DNA of 54,014 bases from Gnetum montanum (GCA_015680685.1 MNCI01015547.1:20781-74794); one strand, 5' to 3'. Shown: positions 23,600 to 35,797, counted from the first letter of the stretch. Numbers and translations are program-made. The notes: a model not told the origin generated them from the letters alone.

Positions 23600-25030
23600 G
23601 AGATAGGTAAGAATGCTACTGTACCATTTTGTCTTCATGGGTGATTGATTATTCACTACACCAGCAAAGAGGAATCTTTGTTATCCCATAAGGAATACTC
23701 ATCATCTTTGTTATCCCATCGCAACTGAGATAAACAATCAGCAACTACATTCTCAGTGCCCTTGTGATTAATCATTATTAGATTGAACTCTTATAAGATT
23801 ACAAGCCATCGTATAATACAAGGGCTTACCATTGGCTTATTCGCAAGGAACTGGATTGCACTATGATCTGTATGTATATATACTTTATATCCCAATACAT
23901 AGTGTCTAAAATTTTCTATTGCAAACACTACAACCATTAATCCTTTCTCTATGGTAGTGTAGTTAAGTTGTGCATTAGTGATACTTCTACTTGCATACTG
24001 GATGTAACAAGGATGCTTCTAGTCATCTAACTGTGTAAGTACAGCTTCTAAAGCATAGTTGGACACGTCAGTCATGATATGGAATGGTTTGATCCAGTCA
24101 GGAGCTCGTAGAATGGGTGTTTCTACTAGCTTCTATTTTAGAGTTTGGAAAGTTAGTTTGCATTCCTTGGTCCACTTGAAAGGTACATCCTTTTTCATTA
24201 ATTCCACCAATGGTTTGGCAACCTTTGAAAAATTCTCAATAAATCTCCTATAGTAGCCAGTATGTCCAAGGAATGACTAAATATCTTTGATAATTTCCAG
24301 TTAACGAGTAATTCCTTGGATAATTTTGATTTTCTCAGGGGTCTACTTCTATTCCTGTGTGTAAGATTTTGTGCCCTAGTATTACGCCTACTTGGACCAT
24401 CAAATGGCTTTTCTACCAATTGAGCCTCAAATTGGTTTCTACACATCTTTTTAACACTTTCTCCAACCATTCCAAGGCTTGATCAAAGTTTTCTCCATAA
24501 GTGGAGAAGTCATCCACAAAGACCTCTACACCATTCCCTATCTACTATTGGAATATGCTTAGAACTAGTCATTGAAATGTTGCAGGCGCATTGTACAAGC
24601 CAAACGACATCTGTTTGTATGCGAATGTTCCTCAACAACTGGGGAATGTAGTTTTGGCTTGGTCTTTTGGGGCTATTTGAATTTGGTTATACCTGCTATA
24701 TCCATCCTGAAAATTGTAATAGTAATGCCCTGCGATGTTGTCTAAGACTTGGTCAACAAATGGCAATGGAAAGTGTTCTTTGAATGTTGCCATATTTAGT
24801 AGCCTAAAATCTATGCACACCCTCCATTTGCCTCCCTTTTTAGGCACAATAACTAAGGGGCTAACCCATTCACTATCAAAAATGGGGTATCTGAACCTAG
24901 CGTTGAGAAGCTGTTCGATTTCTTCCTTAACTAATTGCTTCAGCTTAGGGTTCAATTGCCTCTATGGTTGTCTTCAAGGCTTCATGGAGGGGTCAGTGTA
25001 AATTCTATGTTGGCATATCCTAGGATCTAT
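23600..25030 (-). pseudogene. Reverse transcriptase and RNase H of element B
   Basis: RT spans about 25000-24200: PLVIVPKKGGKWRVCIDFR and LPFVDQVLD in the frame at 24632-24955, then the catalytic FVDDF-type box near 24520-24505 (reads VEVFVDDF), then QLVEKPFDG and FSKVAK-like residues towards 24198. RNase H follows at about 24060-23640, recognisable from the degraded HTDHSAI and NHKGTENVVADCLSQ-like sequence. Pieces lie in different frames, showing frameshifts in addition to stops. The enzyme pair would copy element RNA into DNA and remove the RNA strand. Confidence 0.85.
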
Positions 25031-25418
25031 TCTACTTAATTCAGGATATGACCAACCAAAGGCTTTGGACTATTTATTTATTACCTTCAGCAGTTCTTCT
25101 TTCTATTGAGGAGCAAGCTTAGCGTTGATAATTACCATCTTTCTATTTTTAAGGAACATGTATTTCATACTGATGGGCAATGGTTTCAGCTTGAGGGGCT
25201 CCTGCTTAAATTTCTCAGGGGTTTCCAACTTCCCCCAGTTGATATTTTCAAGGTTAAGACTTGGAAGTTGGTGNGGTGCTTAGCCATGCTCTTCCCATTA
25301 TGATTGGGAAGTCCCCCTTACCATTGTTTACTTGAATCACTATGAAGTTAGCTGGGCACGACCACCTACAAACAGTGGTAACAATGTCTTCCACTAATCC
25401 CAATGGGACAATGATGAA

Positions 25419-25634
25419 CTAGTCCACCAACTCTAGATGCATGTTTCCCTTTTTCAATGGAGGCAGGTTCCAAGCATTGTACATTTCTTGAGAAATCAAG
25501 TTGACACCAGAATTTAAATCCAAAAGAGCTTTCCATGGTGTATTTCTAATGATTTGTAAGTATATCAGAGGACTCCCAAGATCAAAGAATTTCCTAGGAA
25601 GGTGGCCAGCTTTAATCCAATTAGTGAGGAACAT
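25419..25634 (-). pseudogene. Aspartic protease remnant of element B
   Basis: The 71-codon frame contains ALLDLNSGVNLISQEMYN. Element C has ALLDSGSGVNLISQ at the same place, where D-S-G is the catalytic triplet of retroviral-type aspartic proteases. In B the triplet is changed to D-L-N, so the protease is dead independently of stop codons. An undetermined base (n) lies nearby at 25274. Confidence 0.8.
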
Positions 25635-26252
25635 GTGTTAGCATGATCGTATGCATTGAGTGCAGTGATTGGGTTGAAGGAGGCTCTGAATTTTTGATTG
25701 ATACTAAGGCATCTAAGGAATAAGCCACTTGTGATTGCAAGGGCATAGTTGGTCTGTTGGTTCTAAATAAAGGTCTTTTCTTCATGTGGTTACTGGAACC
25801 AATGGTAGTTTGAGAGTTAATAGCCCTCGTGGCATTATGTTGCTACGGCTAGGTAGGGATTTCACCTTGCATCGCGAGAGCAAGTGGTAGTGGAGCTATT
25901 GGTGGAAGAGATGAGGCCAAATAAGAAGGATGATATGCTTGTAGAATATCGCCTCTAGAAAAGGAAGTCCCATAATACTCATGGGCTTGGTAGTAAGGCT
26001 GAGGAGTGATATGATCAGTAAAGTCACGTGGGGAAATTTGCTACTGCATGTAATATCCATATGGGTCAAGTTGCCGATAAGGATACTGTTGCCTTGTGGT
26101 GGCATTCCCCATGATTATGGGTGCTTCCACTATTGATATTGCTCAATCAGTTGTGGTGGAGTTCCACTGGGATAATATGTTAAGGATTGGTGAAACTACC
26201 TTGGGTTACCTTGAGGATATGATAACCTTCGGGATGTTTTCCTTTTGTTTAA

Positions 26253-28173
26253 TCATGGGTTGAGTGCATACACCCTAGACTCTTGCAGATGTGAGATTAT
26301 AGGGCAACATCCCTTAGAATGGTCATATTGACATATCTCACATCCACTATCATTTTCTATTTTTGAATCCACAACCTCTTCAATGATGGAAACTTTGCCC
26401 TTACCCTTGCTATGTGCATGTTCAGCCTCTTTCTTTTTTTTTCTCAATACCTTTCTCTCTAGACTCCTCTACTATTCTAAGAACAATTTGAAATCTATTG
26501 TCTAGGGAATCCCACATTTGGTCTACCTTTACCAAAACTTTTGATGTCATCTTTTGGATAGGAAAAGTTTTCCTATTCACCATCTCTTTGAATGATGACT
26601 CTTCTTCATCCTCACAAAATTTTACTCCCTTCTTCCAAAGGGAAGGATCTTGATTATACTCTTCTGCACTTTCTCTCTTTTGTAGCTCACCTTCTTCCTT
26701 AGAAACTTGCTCCAATAGTCTTTGAATTTGATGGAACCTAAACTTAGATAGTCTCCCTTAGGCATAAGTCCCAAGGATTCTTTTCATTTCATGCCTAAGT
26801 CCATCCATGAGATGGTGCAGTTGATCCCTTTGCAAATAACCATGGCCAGGACAACAATGTAATAATGTATAGTATTGGACCATGGTAGCATCCAAGGGTT
26901 CATGTCCTCCTTGTTTCCAGCCTTGGATTTGCTTTCGCAAGTTAGACACTTGGGAGTACATTTGGTACTTATCATTAAATAGTTCTAACATAGTACTCCA
27001 CCTACGAATGAATTCTGATTCTAAAGACCGATACCAGCTTTTCACTTCTTTAACTAATGTTTGTAGGAACAACTTAAGTTTTTTCCATTCATTCTCTATG
27101 TTCTGTAAGGCACACGCATCATGGAATGCTTGTAAATGATTCTAAGGATCAGCATTGTATCCCCCTTCAAATAGAAGGATGTTGTTCATATCTAATCTTT
27201 TGATCTTACTATCTTTCTGATGCCTTTTTTGAATTCTAACAACCTCAGTTATGTCCAACATACTTCAAGTAACAAGGAGGGGTTCATCATGATCATCACG
27301 TCCATGGCGTTTATGATACCTACGTTGTTTCCTACTCTCCCTTCTTCTATGTCGTGACTCTCTAGAGTGCCCTCATCCCCTTTCTTGGCTATTTCATCTA
27401 TGACTTCCACTTTGCCTACCTTTATCCCCATGGTATTTTTCTTTATGATCACATATGGATATTAAAGGAGAGGGTGAAGGAGATAATGAAGGTAAAGAAG
27501 AAGGAGAACCATTACCATGATGATGTCTGCTACCTCCTCTTCTACGATCTTGGCCTCGATCACGATTGTGATCAGAATGTCCACCTTTATCATGAGTTCA
27601 TGTCCCTTTTTCGGAACCTTTGTGCCCATGGGTATCAAAACCTAGGTTATTAATAGTGGAATGAAGGTTTTGATACACAACACCTTGGCCAAATTTAAGG
27701 GAAGGAACATTGTTGTATGGGTGACTGCCTGAGGTAGGCTCACCACCCTCATTTTTGCTTAAGACATGTGGGACATCCTGGGACCACTTACCCATCAAAG
27801 ACTTATGATGTCTCTCCTATTGCAATTCCCTTTGATGTTGTGCCTCCATAGGATGGTATTCTCTCGAGTCATGGTATTTCACAATGTATTCTGTGTGTAA
27901 GTGTAGCATGCCAATTCGTGTGAGAGCACAAAGAAACATGCTTGGGACGGAATCATTAGGAGGTAACACTATGTTACCTTCTCAGTCTCACCAATGCAGT
28001 TGTTCATCTTGATGAAGGAAAAATATGAAGTGTGGTATATACTCATAGGGATGAATATATACCACTCAAACTTGTTGAGGGATTGGCGGTTCAATGTTAT
28101 GTGTATTACGCCACCAATTGTTTTCTATTTCAGACCTAGGTAGTGAGGTGGTTTCATACAAAGAGGGAGACAT
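26253..28173 (-). pseudogene. Gag region of element B
   Basis: The start codon is placed at 28173-28171 (MSPSLYET), aligned with the gag start of element D. YTHP.EYIP and HQDEQLHW match D, followed by stops. The capsid-like core at 26758-27072 shows SWYRSLE, IRRWSTMLELFNDKYQ and KQIQGWKQGGHEPLDA. The frame at 26422-26715 continues to MWDSLDNRF. After a frameshift in an A/T-rich run near 26440, the frame at 26253-26447 has the compact knuckle CEICQYDHSKGC. Gag would form the particle and package RNA. It is disrupted by stops and at least one frameshift. Confidence 0.85.
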
Positions 28174-28291
28174 ACTTTCCTATTCAGTGTGCAATGTATT
28201 CTTATTTATTATTTTCTAAACCAACCCCAAGGATTCATTCCAATGATGTAAATGATTTCCTAAGTTCTAATTAGCACATAAACATCTAAAT

Positions 28292-28308
28292 CCCTAACAA
28301 CGGTGCCA
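28292..28308 (-). other. Primer binding site of element B (tRNA-Asp type)
   Basis: One base from the LTR. The plus strand reads CCCTAACAACGGTGCCA against the plant tRNA-Asp 3' end CCCCGGCAACGGCGCCA: four differences, all transitions. Confidence 0.8.
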
Positions 28309-28309
28309 A

Positions 28310-29316
28310 TGATGAGTGATGAGGTACCCCTACAATCAACCATACGAATACGAGTGTTTCAAGCACAATCCAATCAAATTATAAGGACTAACTGCTTATG
28401 CACCCTTGTGAAACAAGGATGGGTTGGTTGATTGTTGTCTTCCCAAGCTTACCTGTATGTCATGATTGTATGGTTAAGTAAGCTTGAGACATATGATTTT
28501 TATAGCTTTTATGTTTTTATTTCCTGTGCTAGTAGGGAAGGAGAGAGCTAACTAAGTGACTAATTTAACTTAACTACTCATTAACTAAGTTCTAACTAAT
28601 CCTAACACCAACATCTATTCTCACTTGCTATACACATCTTGAACTAGTGCAACACTGTTGGGATTACCAAATGCTAATCGTTACTGAGTTACTAAGCATT
28701 ACACACATGCTCGAAGTGGTCATGCTTGTGTAATTTAACGATTTTCCTAATTGATCAAAATGAATTTTTGTGCTGATGACAGAAATGTAAAGTGCATAAA
28801 ATAAAATCAAAGCATAAGAAAATAAAATAAAAGAAATGCGTAAGAACACAAATCTCAAGTGCTACACGGATGAATCAAGGAGCTTTTCTTTATTGTCATA
28901 CATAAGGTGTGCTTAGGTACATAATGCTCAAATAAAGATCCATCCACACTTAGACCTCCTGCTGTGGGCACTTGGAAAATACTCTAACTTTCAACTAGAT
29001 TACCATAGTTTTTCTACTTGATTTCTAAAAGGCTTCCTCCAAATTGTGTGCCTGGGCACTATATTTATAGACTTTGGAGCAACTACAGTAATAATTAGAG
29101 TAACCACTCTAATAATTAGAATAACTGCTAAAGTAACCAATAGAGTAACCACTCTAATAATTAGAATAACTACTAGAGTAACTACTAGAGTAACCACTCT
29201 AATAATTAGAGTAACTACTAGAGTAATTGCTCTAATAATTAGAGTAACTGCTAGAGTAACTATTTTAATAATTAGAATAACTGCTAGAGTAATGGCTAGA
29301 GTAATTGCTCTCACCA
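28310..29316 (-). repeat. 5' LTR of element B (1007 bp)
   Basis: Plus-strand start TGATGAGTGATGAGG, end GCTCTCACCA, next to the TSD ATAAT. It contains the palindrome array at about 29076-29313 and a TATA box at 29063-29069 (minus). It pairs with the 3' LTR at 19389-20401. Confidence 0.93.
29076..29313 (-). repeat. Palindrome array in U3 of B 5' LTR
   Basis: The same CTCTAATAATTAGAG modules as in the 3' LTR, with small differences in copy number and sequence. Confidence 0.9.
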
Positions 29317-29321
29317 ATAAT

Positions 29322-30377
29322 AGATCTTGTTTTAGGTGTTCATTAAAGAGCATTTTGCAAAAAGGAATAAAGCAATGAAACATCAATAGTTAAGTCTTTG
29401 TTTCTATTTTTTAAAATTATTCTTTGTAACTTCACAAGACACTACTTTGAATTAAGTGTTAAGAACCTAACTTAAGGTCATAAATAATCTTTGACTTGAT
29501 ATAACCTTCACCAACATAATGATAATGACATAATGGAACACAAATCTCCAATCGAATGTGGACTTAGCCTACTACATGTAAACTAGGAATGACATGGGAA
29601 TGATAAAAACATCATTTTTAAGTGCTAAAAAATAGTGAAGTGTTTATTGCCAGAAAGATGAGTAAATATAAAATGTTGAAAAAATAGACTATGGGAAATA
29701 GAATAAATTCTTAAGTATGAAATGTGAGTAGCAAAGCATAAAATACTTAATATGAGATACTATTATATGGAGAAAAGGGTTTGGGTTCCCCTCCCAAATA
29801 AGAAAAATGCTTTATTGCTTATAGAATAAATGTTCACCTCCTCAGGAGGGCCAAACTAAAAGTGCTTGAGTAAAAATGTGAGTAAAACTAATAATAAAAA
29901 TCCAATTTGTGAGCAAAATATGGGTTTGGATAGTAGAATTGAACCTTTGAAGAGTACGGATATAGATGGAGAATTCTTAGGTATTGTCTAGAATCAATTT
30001 GATGTCAAAATGCAGTTATGTTGGCTAAGGATCCTATCACTGCTGCTGGAGTTGAAAAAATATCAATTTTGGAAACTAATGTTGGTGCTAAAAGATTATA
30101 ATTCTAGAATGCTAACATAGATGGTGCCTGACTGACACTAACATTGCATCAATATTAGTATTAGAGCTTGGAGGAGCTATGGTGGTCATGGAGCATGTGG
30201 AAGACATTGGGTGATCTACTACACATGTTCTTGATTTCTCAAAATTTTGAAAATGCTCTAGATCTCAAGAAACCAACCCTTAAATAGGTTTAGATCCTAT
30301 ATTTATTAGGTTAGGATTGCCAAATTCAACTCTAGAATTAAGTGAAGTTCACTTCAAATTCATCTAGAGTCCAAAAA
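29322..30377. other. Unassigned sequence between element B and the next LTR
   Basis: AT-rich sequence with no recognisable protein motif, RNA gene or strong repeat. It is the continuation of the DNA into which element B inserted. Confidence 0.4.
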
Positions 30378-31293
30378 TGATAGGTTTGACCTTTGCACTT
30401 CAGTTTTGAAAGCCCCACTAATGAATCATGTTTTGACTAGCTCTGATGTTAGATATATTAAATATCAAAGCCTCAACATCAGATTCACAATGTTAGAGCC
30501 CATGATGCAATGTCAAATATTTGATATCGTGTGGTATATGTTGGCCTATAAATATAGCACTTGGGCTCATTATTTTCATATAGTTTTTTTCATAGATAGC
30601 GAAGTTCTTGTAGCTTATTTTCTCTTGAGTTAGAATATTTTTTGAGTGCCTGTAGTAGGATTTTAAGTGTGTACAGATATTTGTTTAAACACTGATGTAC
30701 TTGAGCATAGCAATGTGACGAGAATAAAAATGAACACTTTTAATCATCCTTGTAGCATTGAGAATATATTAATATTTCCTTCATGCATTTAATATTTATG
30801 CACTTTATTCTCATGCACTTCAATTTAATGTACTTTAATTAAGTAATTAATTTTTATTTGTTAATGAACACAAGCATGACCACCTCAAGCATACATGTAG
30901 CACTTGGTAACCTAGAAACACTTAACTTTTGGTATCCTAATAGCGCTATACGTGTTTAGGATGTGTCTGGAAAGTGGGAACAGGTACTTGTGTTAGGCTA
31001 GTTAGGTAGTAGATAAAATAGATCTTAAATTACTCTACCTTTCATTCTTGTTATAGGCAATTAAATTTATAAAACATAAAAATGATAAAAATCATGTGCC
31101 TCAATTACACTTAAAACATATCCTTGAGTTTCACAAGTTTAATTGGGAAGACAATGAACATTCTCAACATCCATTTCACTTCCTAGAGAATTAGTCCATT
31201 GGAGAATTATAGGTCCACAGAATTCAACCAGATCATGCATGAACACCTTAGTGATTGGTATGGTTAGGCATAGGGCTACCTTGCTGCTCATCA
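30378..31293 (+). repeat. Related LTR, + strand, probably solo or truncated
   Basis: The right end (GGTTAGGCATAGGGCTACC then TTGCTGCTCATCA, 31262-31293) matches the terminal part of the A/D LTRs (TGTAGGGGTACCTCGCCACTCATCA-like). The internal landmark GGATGTGTCTGGAAAGTGGGAAC (split across 30959-30981) and a TATA box at 30547-30553 also correspond. The left edge is placed at a TGATAGG after an A run and is uncertain. No primer site follows the right end and no matching target duplication was found. Confidence 0.6.
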
Positions 31294-31304
31294 CCCACCA
31301 AAGG

Positions 31305-31510
31305 TGATGAGATATGATTTTTTGCATCGACTAGGGCCCATTGACTAGGACCCATCAAGGTAGTCTATTGCATTAACTAGGCCTCATCAACATAGTTTAT
31401 TGTGTCAACACAACCCCATTGATGTAGTGTCTATTTTCCTCTATAAATACATGATCACAACTTTGTTTATGCAATTCTTTAATCAATAGAGAAGCATTGA
31501 CATAACAATC
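31305..31510 (+). repeat. Fragment of a third LTR family (U3-R), + strand
   Basis: Begins TGATGAGATATG, 11 bp after the previous LTR end, and runs through a TATA box (31442-31448). It is homologous to the reverse complement of 33390-33180, the U3/R part of the relic F LTR. It stops matching near 31500. Its U3 carries repeats with GGGCCC/ACTAGG and GTAGTCTATTGCAT motifs. Confidence 0.6.
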
Positions 31511-31994
31511 TAGGCTGGAAGTTTACCATCACTAGTGAAAACAAGAATAATCATCTTTAGTAGATTCTTGAAGACCTTTGATTTTTACAAAATTGGAAAG
31601 GTATGGGATTATTGACTTGCTTTTGACATAAAAAAAACAAGACAAAATAGACATAACAAAACTAAGTGCCACATTACAAAATTTTATTCTAGTGGATGTG
31701 TACAAAATGACAGAGTGACAAAAAGTGTGGATAGACATTAAAGATTACAAAATTTGTAGAGGTCTTCAAAAATTCACTAAACATGATTCATCTTGTTTCT
31801 ATTAGCAATGGCAGAATTCCAACCTAGATTGTTATGTTGATTCTTCTCTAGTTATGTGGAACATTCTTGAAGGATGAACTGCAATTTCTTCTCATTGTCC
31901 CATGGATCTTAGCAAACCTATGATGCTTAAGCATGTATGTTCTATGATTTTTTTCATGGGCATATCCTCTATTGTCCCTCTCTTAGCTTCATTT

Positions 31995-32474
31995 TCATGT
32001 CTGGAAAAAGAATTTATTTCTTATGAATTTCTTTAGCATCACTTGTTCATGTTGAGATCTTTTATTTTTCCTATGGTTTTGATTTCCACCCTTATTTCGA
32101 CCCCATAGTGAAGCTTTGTCTTTATACCTACATTCATCTTTGTTAGAACTAGACATTGAAGAAGAAGAGGAAGATGAGAAGCTAGGAAGATTACCATGGA
32201 TTTGATGGTGTTTCCCATAGTCCCTTGATTTATCTTTTTTAGGTTTAGAGGTCCTAGGCCTTGAGGCCTTCCTTGGTCTAGGACTTACTTCATCTCCTCT
32301 AGGATCATCTAGCTTAGGTGAATGTAGTCCTTGAGTGTCATCAAGGTGGTCATGAACATATGAAACTTCCACATGAGGTTGGTCACTTTGATTTTCTTCA
32401 ACATATATCTCACTAGTTCTGCAATGAATGTTCTCTCCATATGAAGCATTATTTCTTTCTTGTGAAAGAGACAT
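31995..32474 (-). pseudogene. Gag N-terminal fragment of relic F
   Basis: A 159-codon frame beginning MSLSQERN. It is rich in charged residues (PRPRKASRPRTSKPKKDKS) and has a serine run (SFSSSSSSSMSSSNKDE), similar in character to the His/Arg/Ser-rich linker of the D gag that precedes the capsid-like region. No capsid core or knuckle follows. The assignment rests on the position after the primer site and on composition. Confidence 0.5.
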
Positions 32475-32581
32475 TATTGTTGGTGTATGATGTGTGTGAC
32501 TTAGTATTTTTCCAAAGATAGTTTGTTAATGCATTTAGAGCAATCATGCATGATATAACTAATCTAGATAATGAGCATCAT

Positions 32582-32598
32582 CCTTGATAACAATGCTA
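32582..32598 (-). other. Degraded primer binding site of relic F
   Basis: The plus strand reads CCTTGATAACAATGCTA against the tRNA-Asp end CCCCGGCAACGGCGCCA. There are eight differences, all transitions, one base from the LTR edge. Confidence 0.6.
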
Positions 32599-32599
32599 A

Positions 32600-33390
32600 T
32601 GATGAGCAGCAAGGTACCCCCTACACCAAACCATATGAATCACAAGCATTCATGCACGATGTGGTCGAATTCCATGGATGGGACTAGTTGTGGTATATAG
32701 ATTATTATGCCTTGATCGTAGTTGGTTGTCTTCCCACTTGGACTAGTGGTAGCTTTGTCATGTATGGTTTAGTCCAAAGTGAAACATATGGTAATTGATG
32801 TTGTTTCAGCCTTATGCTTTTCCTAATGATAATAAATAAATCAATTACTTAATCTAATTAACAACATAAATATAAAATCTAAACTAGCCTATGGGCGATG
32901 AGTGTCCATTCCCAACTGATCGTGCTCATTTCACCAATTCATTAACATGCATGGAAACATAAATATTAACTAAGTACATAGAATATAAATTGCATTAAAA
33001 GTAAATTTAATTTAAGTCAATGTATCGCAAAGAATAAGAATCAATCTTGATCTTATTGTCATTCATGGAATGTGTCCAGGTACATTCCCACTTGAATAAG
33101 ATGCTATACAACTGACTCAAATCCACACTATGGGCACTCACTAACTATTCTCTAAGATTACAGAATAAAATTGCAACAGTTAAGGTACTCTATTGACCAA
33201 ATAATTGCATAAACACAATTGTGAGGGCATATTTATAAAGGAAAATAAACACTACATCGATTGGGGCCATGTCAAAGAAATAGACAATGTCAACAAGGCC
33301 TAGTTGATGGGGCCCAATAGATGCAATAGACTACATCGACAATGCCTACTCCATAGGGCCAAGTCAATGCAACAAACCATATCTCATCGA
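32600..33390 (-). repeat. 5' LTR of relic F (791 bp)
   Basis: Plus-strand start TGATGAGCAGCAAGG, end ATATCTCATCGA (usual CTCATCA altered). A minus-strand TATA box lies at 33237-33231. U3 (about 33255-33390) holds 30-35-bp repeats around GGGCC and TCGATGTAGTCTATTGCAT-like motifs. Confidence 0.7.
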
Positions 33391-33961
33391 AAGGTGTCAT
33401 CAATGATGATACTGATGTCAATGTGAGCATCACCAACACTTAGAAAAATTTTTTCAATTATGCTCAATTGTTGGTCCAAGACTTCTAAAGCCCCATTTGA
33501 TACCTAAATAATTGTTAAATGATGTTGAGGAGTTTATGACGATAGGTGATGAGTGGCGAGGTACCCCTACACTCAACCATACGAATACGAGTGTGTACGC
33601 GCGATCCGGTCTAACTCCGCAGACTAAATGCCTTAACGCCACAAGAAACACTTGGGGTTAATCGTTCATTGTCTTCCCAGGCTTGCTTGTATGTGTCACA
33701 GTGTATGGTTAAGCAAGTCTGAGGTATGTGATTTTTTTGGTATTTTTCGGTTTATCTCCTAAGCTATGAGGGAAAGGATGGAGAAACTAACTAACTCTAG
33801 CTAATGTCCTAAGTCTAAATTAACTAGCGTCAACATCCGTTCCCACTTACTGGACATACCTTGAACTATGCAACTATGGCTACCAAACACTAATCATTGC
33901 TGGGATCACCACACGTAATGCAAGTGCTCAAAGTGGTCGTACTGAGGCACCAATTTAGCCT

Positions 33962-34250
33962 AAGTGTGATAAGCAGCCGATTCCTTGGCTAGCCGTACAC
34001 ACCCGTGGATGCTCGTAGCCAAGTCGTACTTATCACACGTTCTAGCCTAGCGATGAGTAGCCGATTCCTTAACTAGTCATACACATTGGACTACTACTAG
34101 GATTACCAAGCGTAGATCCTGGATTACGCTACTGGGTTACCAAGTAGTCACAATGCTCGTAGTCAAGTCGTACTCACGCGTTGCGACAAGCAGCCAATTC
34201 CTTGATTAGCCGTACACATCCGTAGATGCTCGTAATCAAGTCGTACTCAT
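33962..34250 (-). repeat. Three-unit structured hairpin array in C 3' LTR
   Basis: Read on the minus strand. Unit 1 (34250-34180): middle stem CTTGATTA/TAATCAAG (34240-34233 with 34208-34201), apical CATC-TACG-GATG (34228-34217). Unit 2 (about 34175-34060): middle stem CTTGACTA/TAGTTAAG with one G-T(U) pair. Unit 3 (34039-33964): outer arm CGTGTGATAAG, middle stem CTTGGCTA/TAGCCAAG (34023-34016 with 33991-33984), apical CATC-CACG-GGTG (34011-34000). The internal-loop sequences TACGA, CGAG, TGTACGGC and GAATCGGCTG recur between stems with few changes. Confidence 0.8.
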
Positions 34251-34498
34251 GCGCACTAGGAAATCAATAAATAACAACAATAATTAAAACTATGTACTGA
34301 AAGGTTTATCCAATCAAGTTCGTCTTTATTTCCGTACACAACTTGTGTTCAGGTTACAAAGTTGCTCGAATAAAGAGCCGTTCACTCTAGGACTCCTACT
34401 GCGGGCACATGGGAAAAATTCTAACTCTGGAGGGATCAAACTGCCAGAGCTTCGCTACTTCTAGCCAGGATTGGGAAATGAGGGGAGTGCCACCTCTT

Positions 34499-34505
34499 AT
34501 TTATA
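34499..34505 (-). promoter_or_regulatory. TATA box of the C 3' LTR
   Basis: TATAAAT on the minus strand between the palindrome array and the transcribed part. The 5' LTR equivalent is at 43660-43654. Confidence 0.65.
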
Positions 34506-34515
34506 GATATGGCGG

Positions 34516-34630
34516 CGAACCGCGATATCGTGTATGCGATATCGTAGGGAAAGACGCGATATCGCATATGCGATATCACATGGGATGCGATATTGCGGCG
34601 GCCGCGATATCGCGTACGCGATATCACGGC
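34516..34630 (-). repeat. GATATC palindrome array in U3 of C 3' LTR
   Basis: Six CGATATCG-type palindromes, some in back-to-back pairs around GTAC or ATGC, plus a GCGGCCGC palindrome. The 5' LTR array (43676-43732) is shorter, with three palindromes. Confidence 0.9.
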
Positions 34631-35533
34631 ACAGTGCATGTCGCATCTCATCATACCCCCATGACTGAATGAAAACTCATCCTCGAGTTCCTTACAATGA
34701 TATCAGGTAGGTATGGGATTATTGAGGGGAAATGGAACTAATGGACTGACATGTGAACGGGTCTTTATTACAAGACTTGACACAACTAGTGTTCATGACA
34801 ACAAAGGTGAACACCTTATTATAATGACATCAGGCCATAATTGGCAGCTGAGAGAAAAGAGGAGAGAGAACCGAAGAGAAGGAGAGAGAAGAGTCTTGAT
34901 GCTGCCAATGCCTAGATTGTGCCTTCTGTTGTCCACCCGTAAGCGCATTATCCATTCTACTCCTTGCATGGCTGCTTCAGCGCTGCTCCATTCCAAGTGT
35001 TGCTCCAGATCCATTCCGTTGTTGTATGATTGTCATCTGCACACACAACACAATCATATATTAGCAAGGGTAATTGAATCATTAAGTAAATAATACCTTG
35101 CTTCGGTTTAGGTTCATTGGCTAGGTTGTGGTATGGCTGATATGGATCTGGGAAAATGTAGATGATGACTACCGAAGGTGTAGGGGTTAAGAAGAAAAAT
35201 GAAAAAATCCGGGGCATAGGAGAAAAATTAAAAAAGCAGGCCCTGTATCCCCATGACTAATCGCAAACCTCCGGTAGCGTTAGAATGAAGGAAGAAAAGG
35301 AGTAAGAAAGATAGGTGAAAAGGGACAACTATGGCATCAGTGAAATGGATGTCAAGATGGAAATGAACAAAAATAAAATTAATTGCAAAAAAAAGTTAAG
35401 GAAAAGAAGTTAACTAATGTTCCAAATAGGAGTGTCAATGGGTCCTCCCCAAAGCAGGCTCATGCCCTTAATGCCCTGACAGTCCCACATTCAAGGAGTC
35501 CGTAGGCTCAGGGAATGTCCTTTGGAATAAGAG

Positions 35534-35797
35534 TTAAAGTCTTAACCGGAAGAATTTACCAAAATGAAAACAATGCATCATCCAAAGTATATACACTAAT
35601 GATACAACCGGCAATGAGGTGAACAATGGAGAGAAGGATGGAAAGAAGAGAAGTGAAATGGAACCCCAAGAACAAGGTGGTGTACAGTCCCTTGTGTGTG
35701 AGATGATTAATGTGACTTGGCAAGTCTCATTCCAACTCCGGGTCAAACCAACCACATCCAGTGACTTTGCAACAATGCATTTGGCTAAATCATCCAC
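35534..35797 (-). pseudogene. Env-like tail ORF of element C
   Basis: An 87-codon frame starting MDDLAKCI, aligned residue for residue with the tail ORF of element A (51-362). Shared blocks are AKSL.VVGL, SWNE, CQVTLII and SLLFFPSF. The C-terminal half is hydrophobic. The start is probably not native, since similarity to A continues upstream across a stop. Conservation between two copies of the same family does not by itself show selection. Confidence 0.4.

Larger units (their letters stand above)
19389..29316 (-). mobile_element. Element B: complete Athila-like retrotransposon, TSD ATAAT
   Basis: A 9928-bp element read on the minus strand: 5' LTR 29316-28310, primer site 28308-28292, gag-pol 28173-22344, env-like region about 22110-21300, polypurine tract next to 20402, 3' LTR 20401-19389. 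Perfect 5-bp target duplications ATAAT flank it (19384-19388 and 29317-29321). LTR ends TGATGAG/CTCATCA and the tRNA-Asp primer site place it with elements A, C and D. The RT, integrase and post-pol region fit the Athila lineage of Ty3/gypsy. The LTRs differ at many positions and the coding region has stops and frameshifts, so it is older than element C. Confidence 0.95.
31530..33390 (-). mobile_element. Relic F: internally deleted Athila-like element, - strand
   Basis: On the minus strand: LTR 33390-32600, degraded tRNA-Asp-type primer site 32598-32582, gag N-terminal part 32474-31995. Then, with pol missing, comes sequence resembling the region just inside the 3' LTR of B and C (TATGGGATTATTGACTTG, 31602-31619). 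The arrangement implies a large internal deletion that removed pol. Confidence 0.6.
33547..34653 (-). repeat. 3' LTR of element C (1107 bp)
   Basis: Plus-strand start TGATGAGTGGCGAGG, end TCGCATCTCATCA. It carries three structured hairpin units (33962-34250), a TATA box (minus, 34505-34499) and a long GATATC palindrome array (34516-34630). It is 279 bp longer than the 5' LTR, mainly because the 5' LTR kept only one hairpin unit and a shorter palindrome array. Confidence 0.95.

Noticed and set aside
34436-34672. Arg/His/Ser-rich frames on both strands of the C LTR
   Set aside because: Products of the GATATC palindrome array in U3; not conserved as protein between LTRs.
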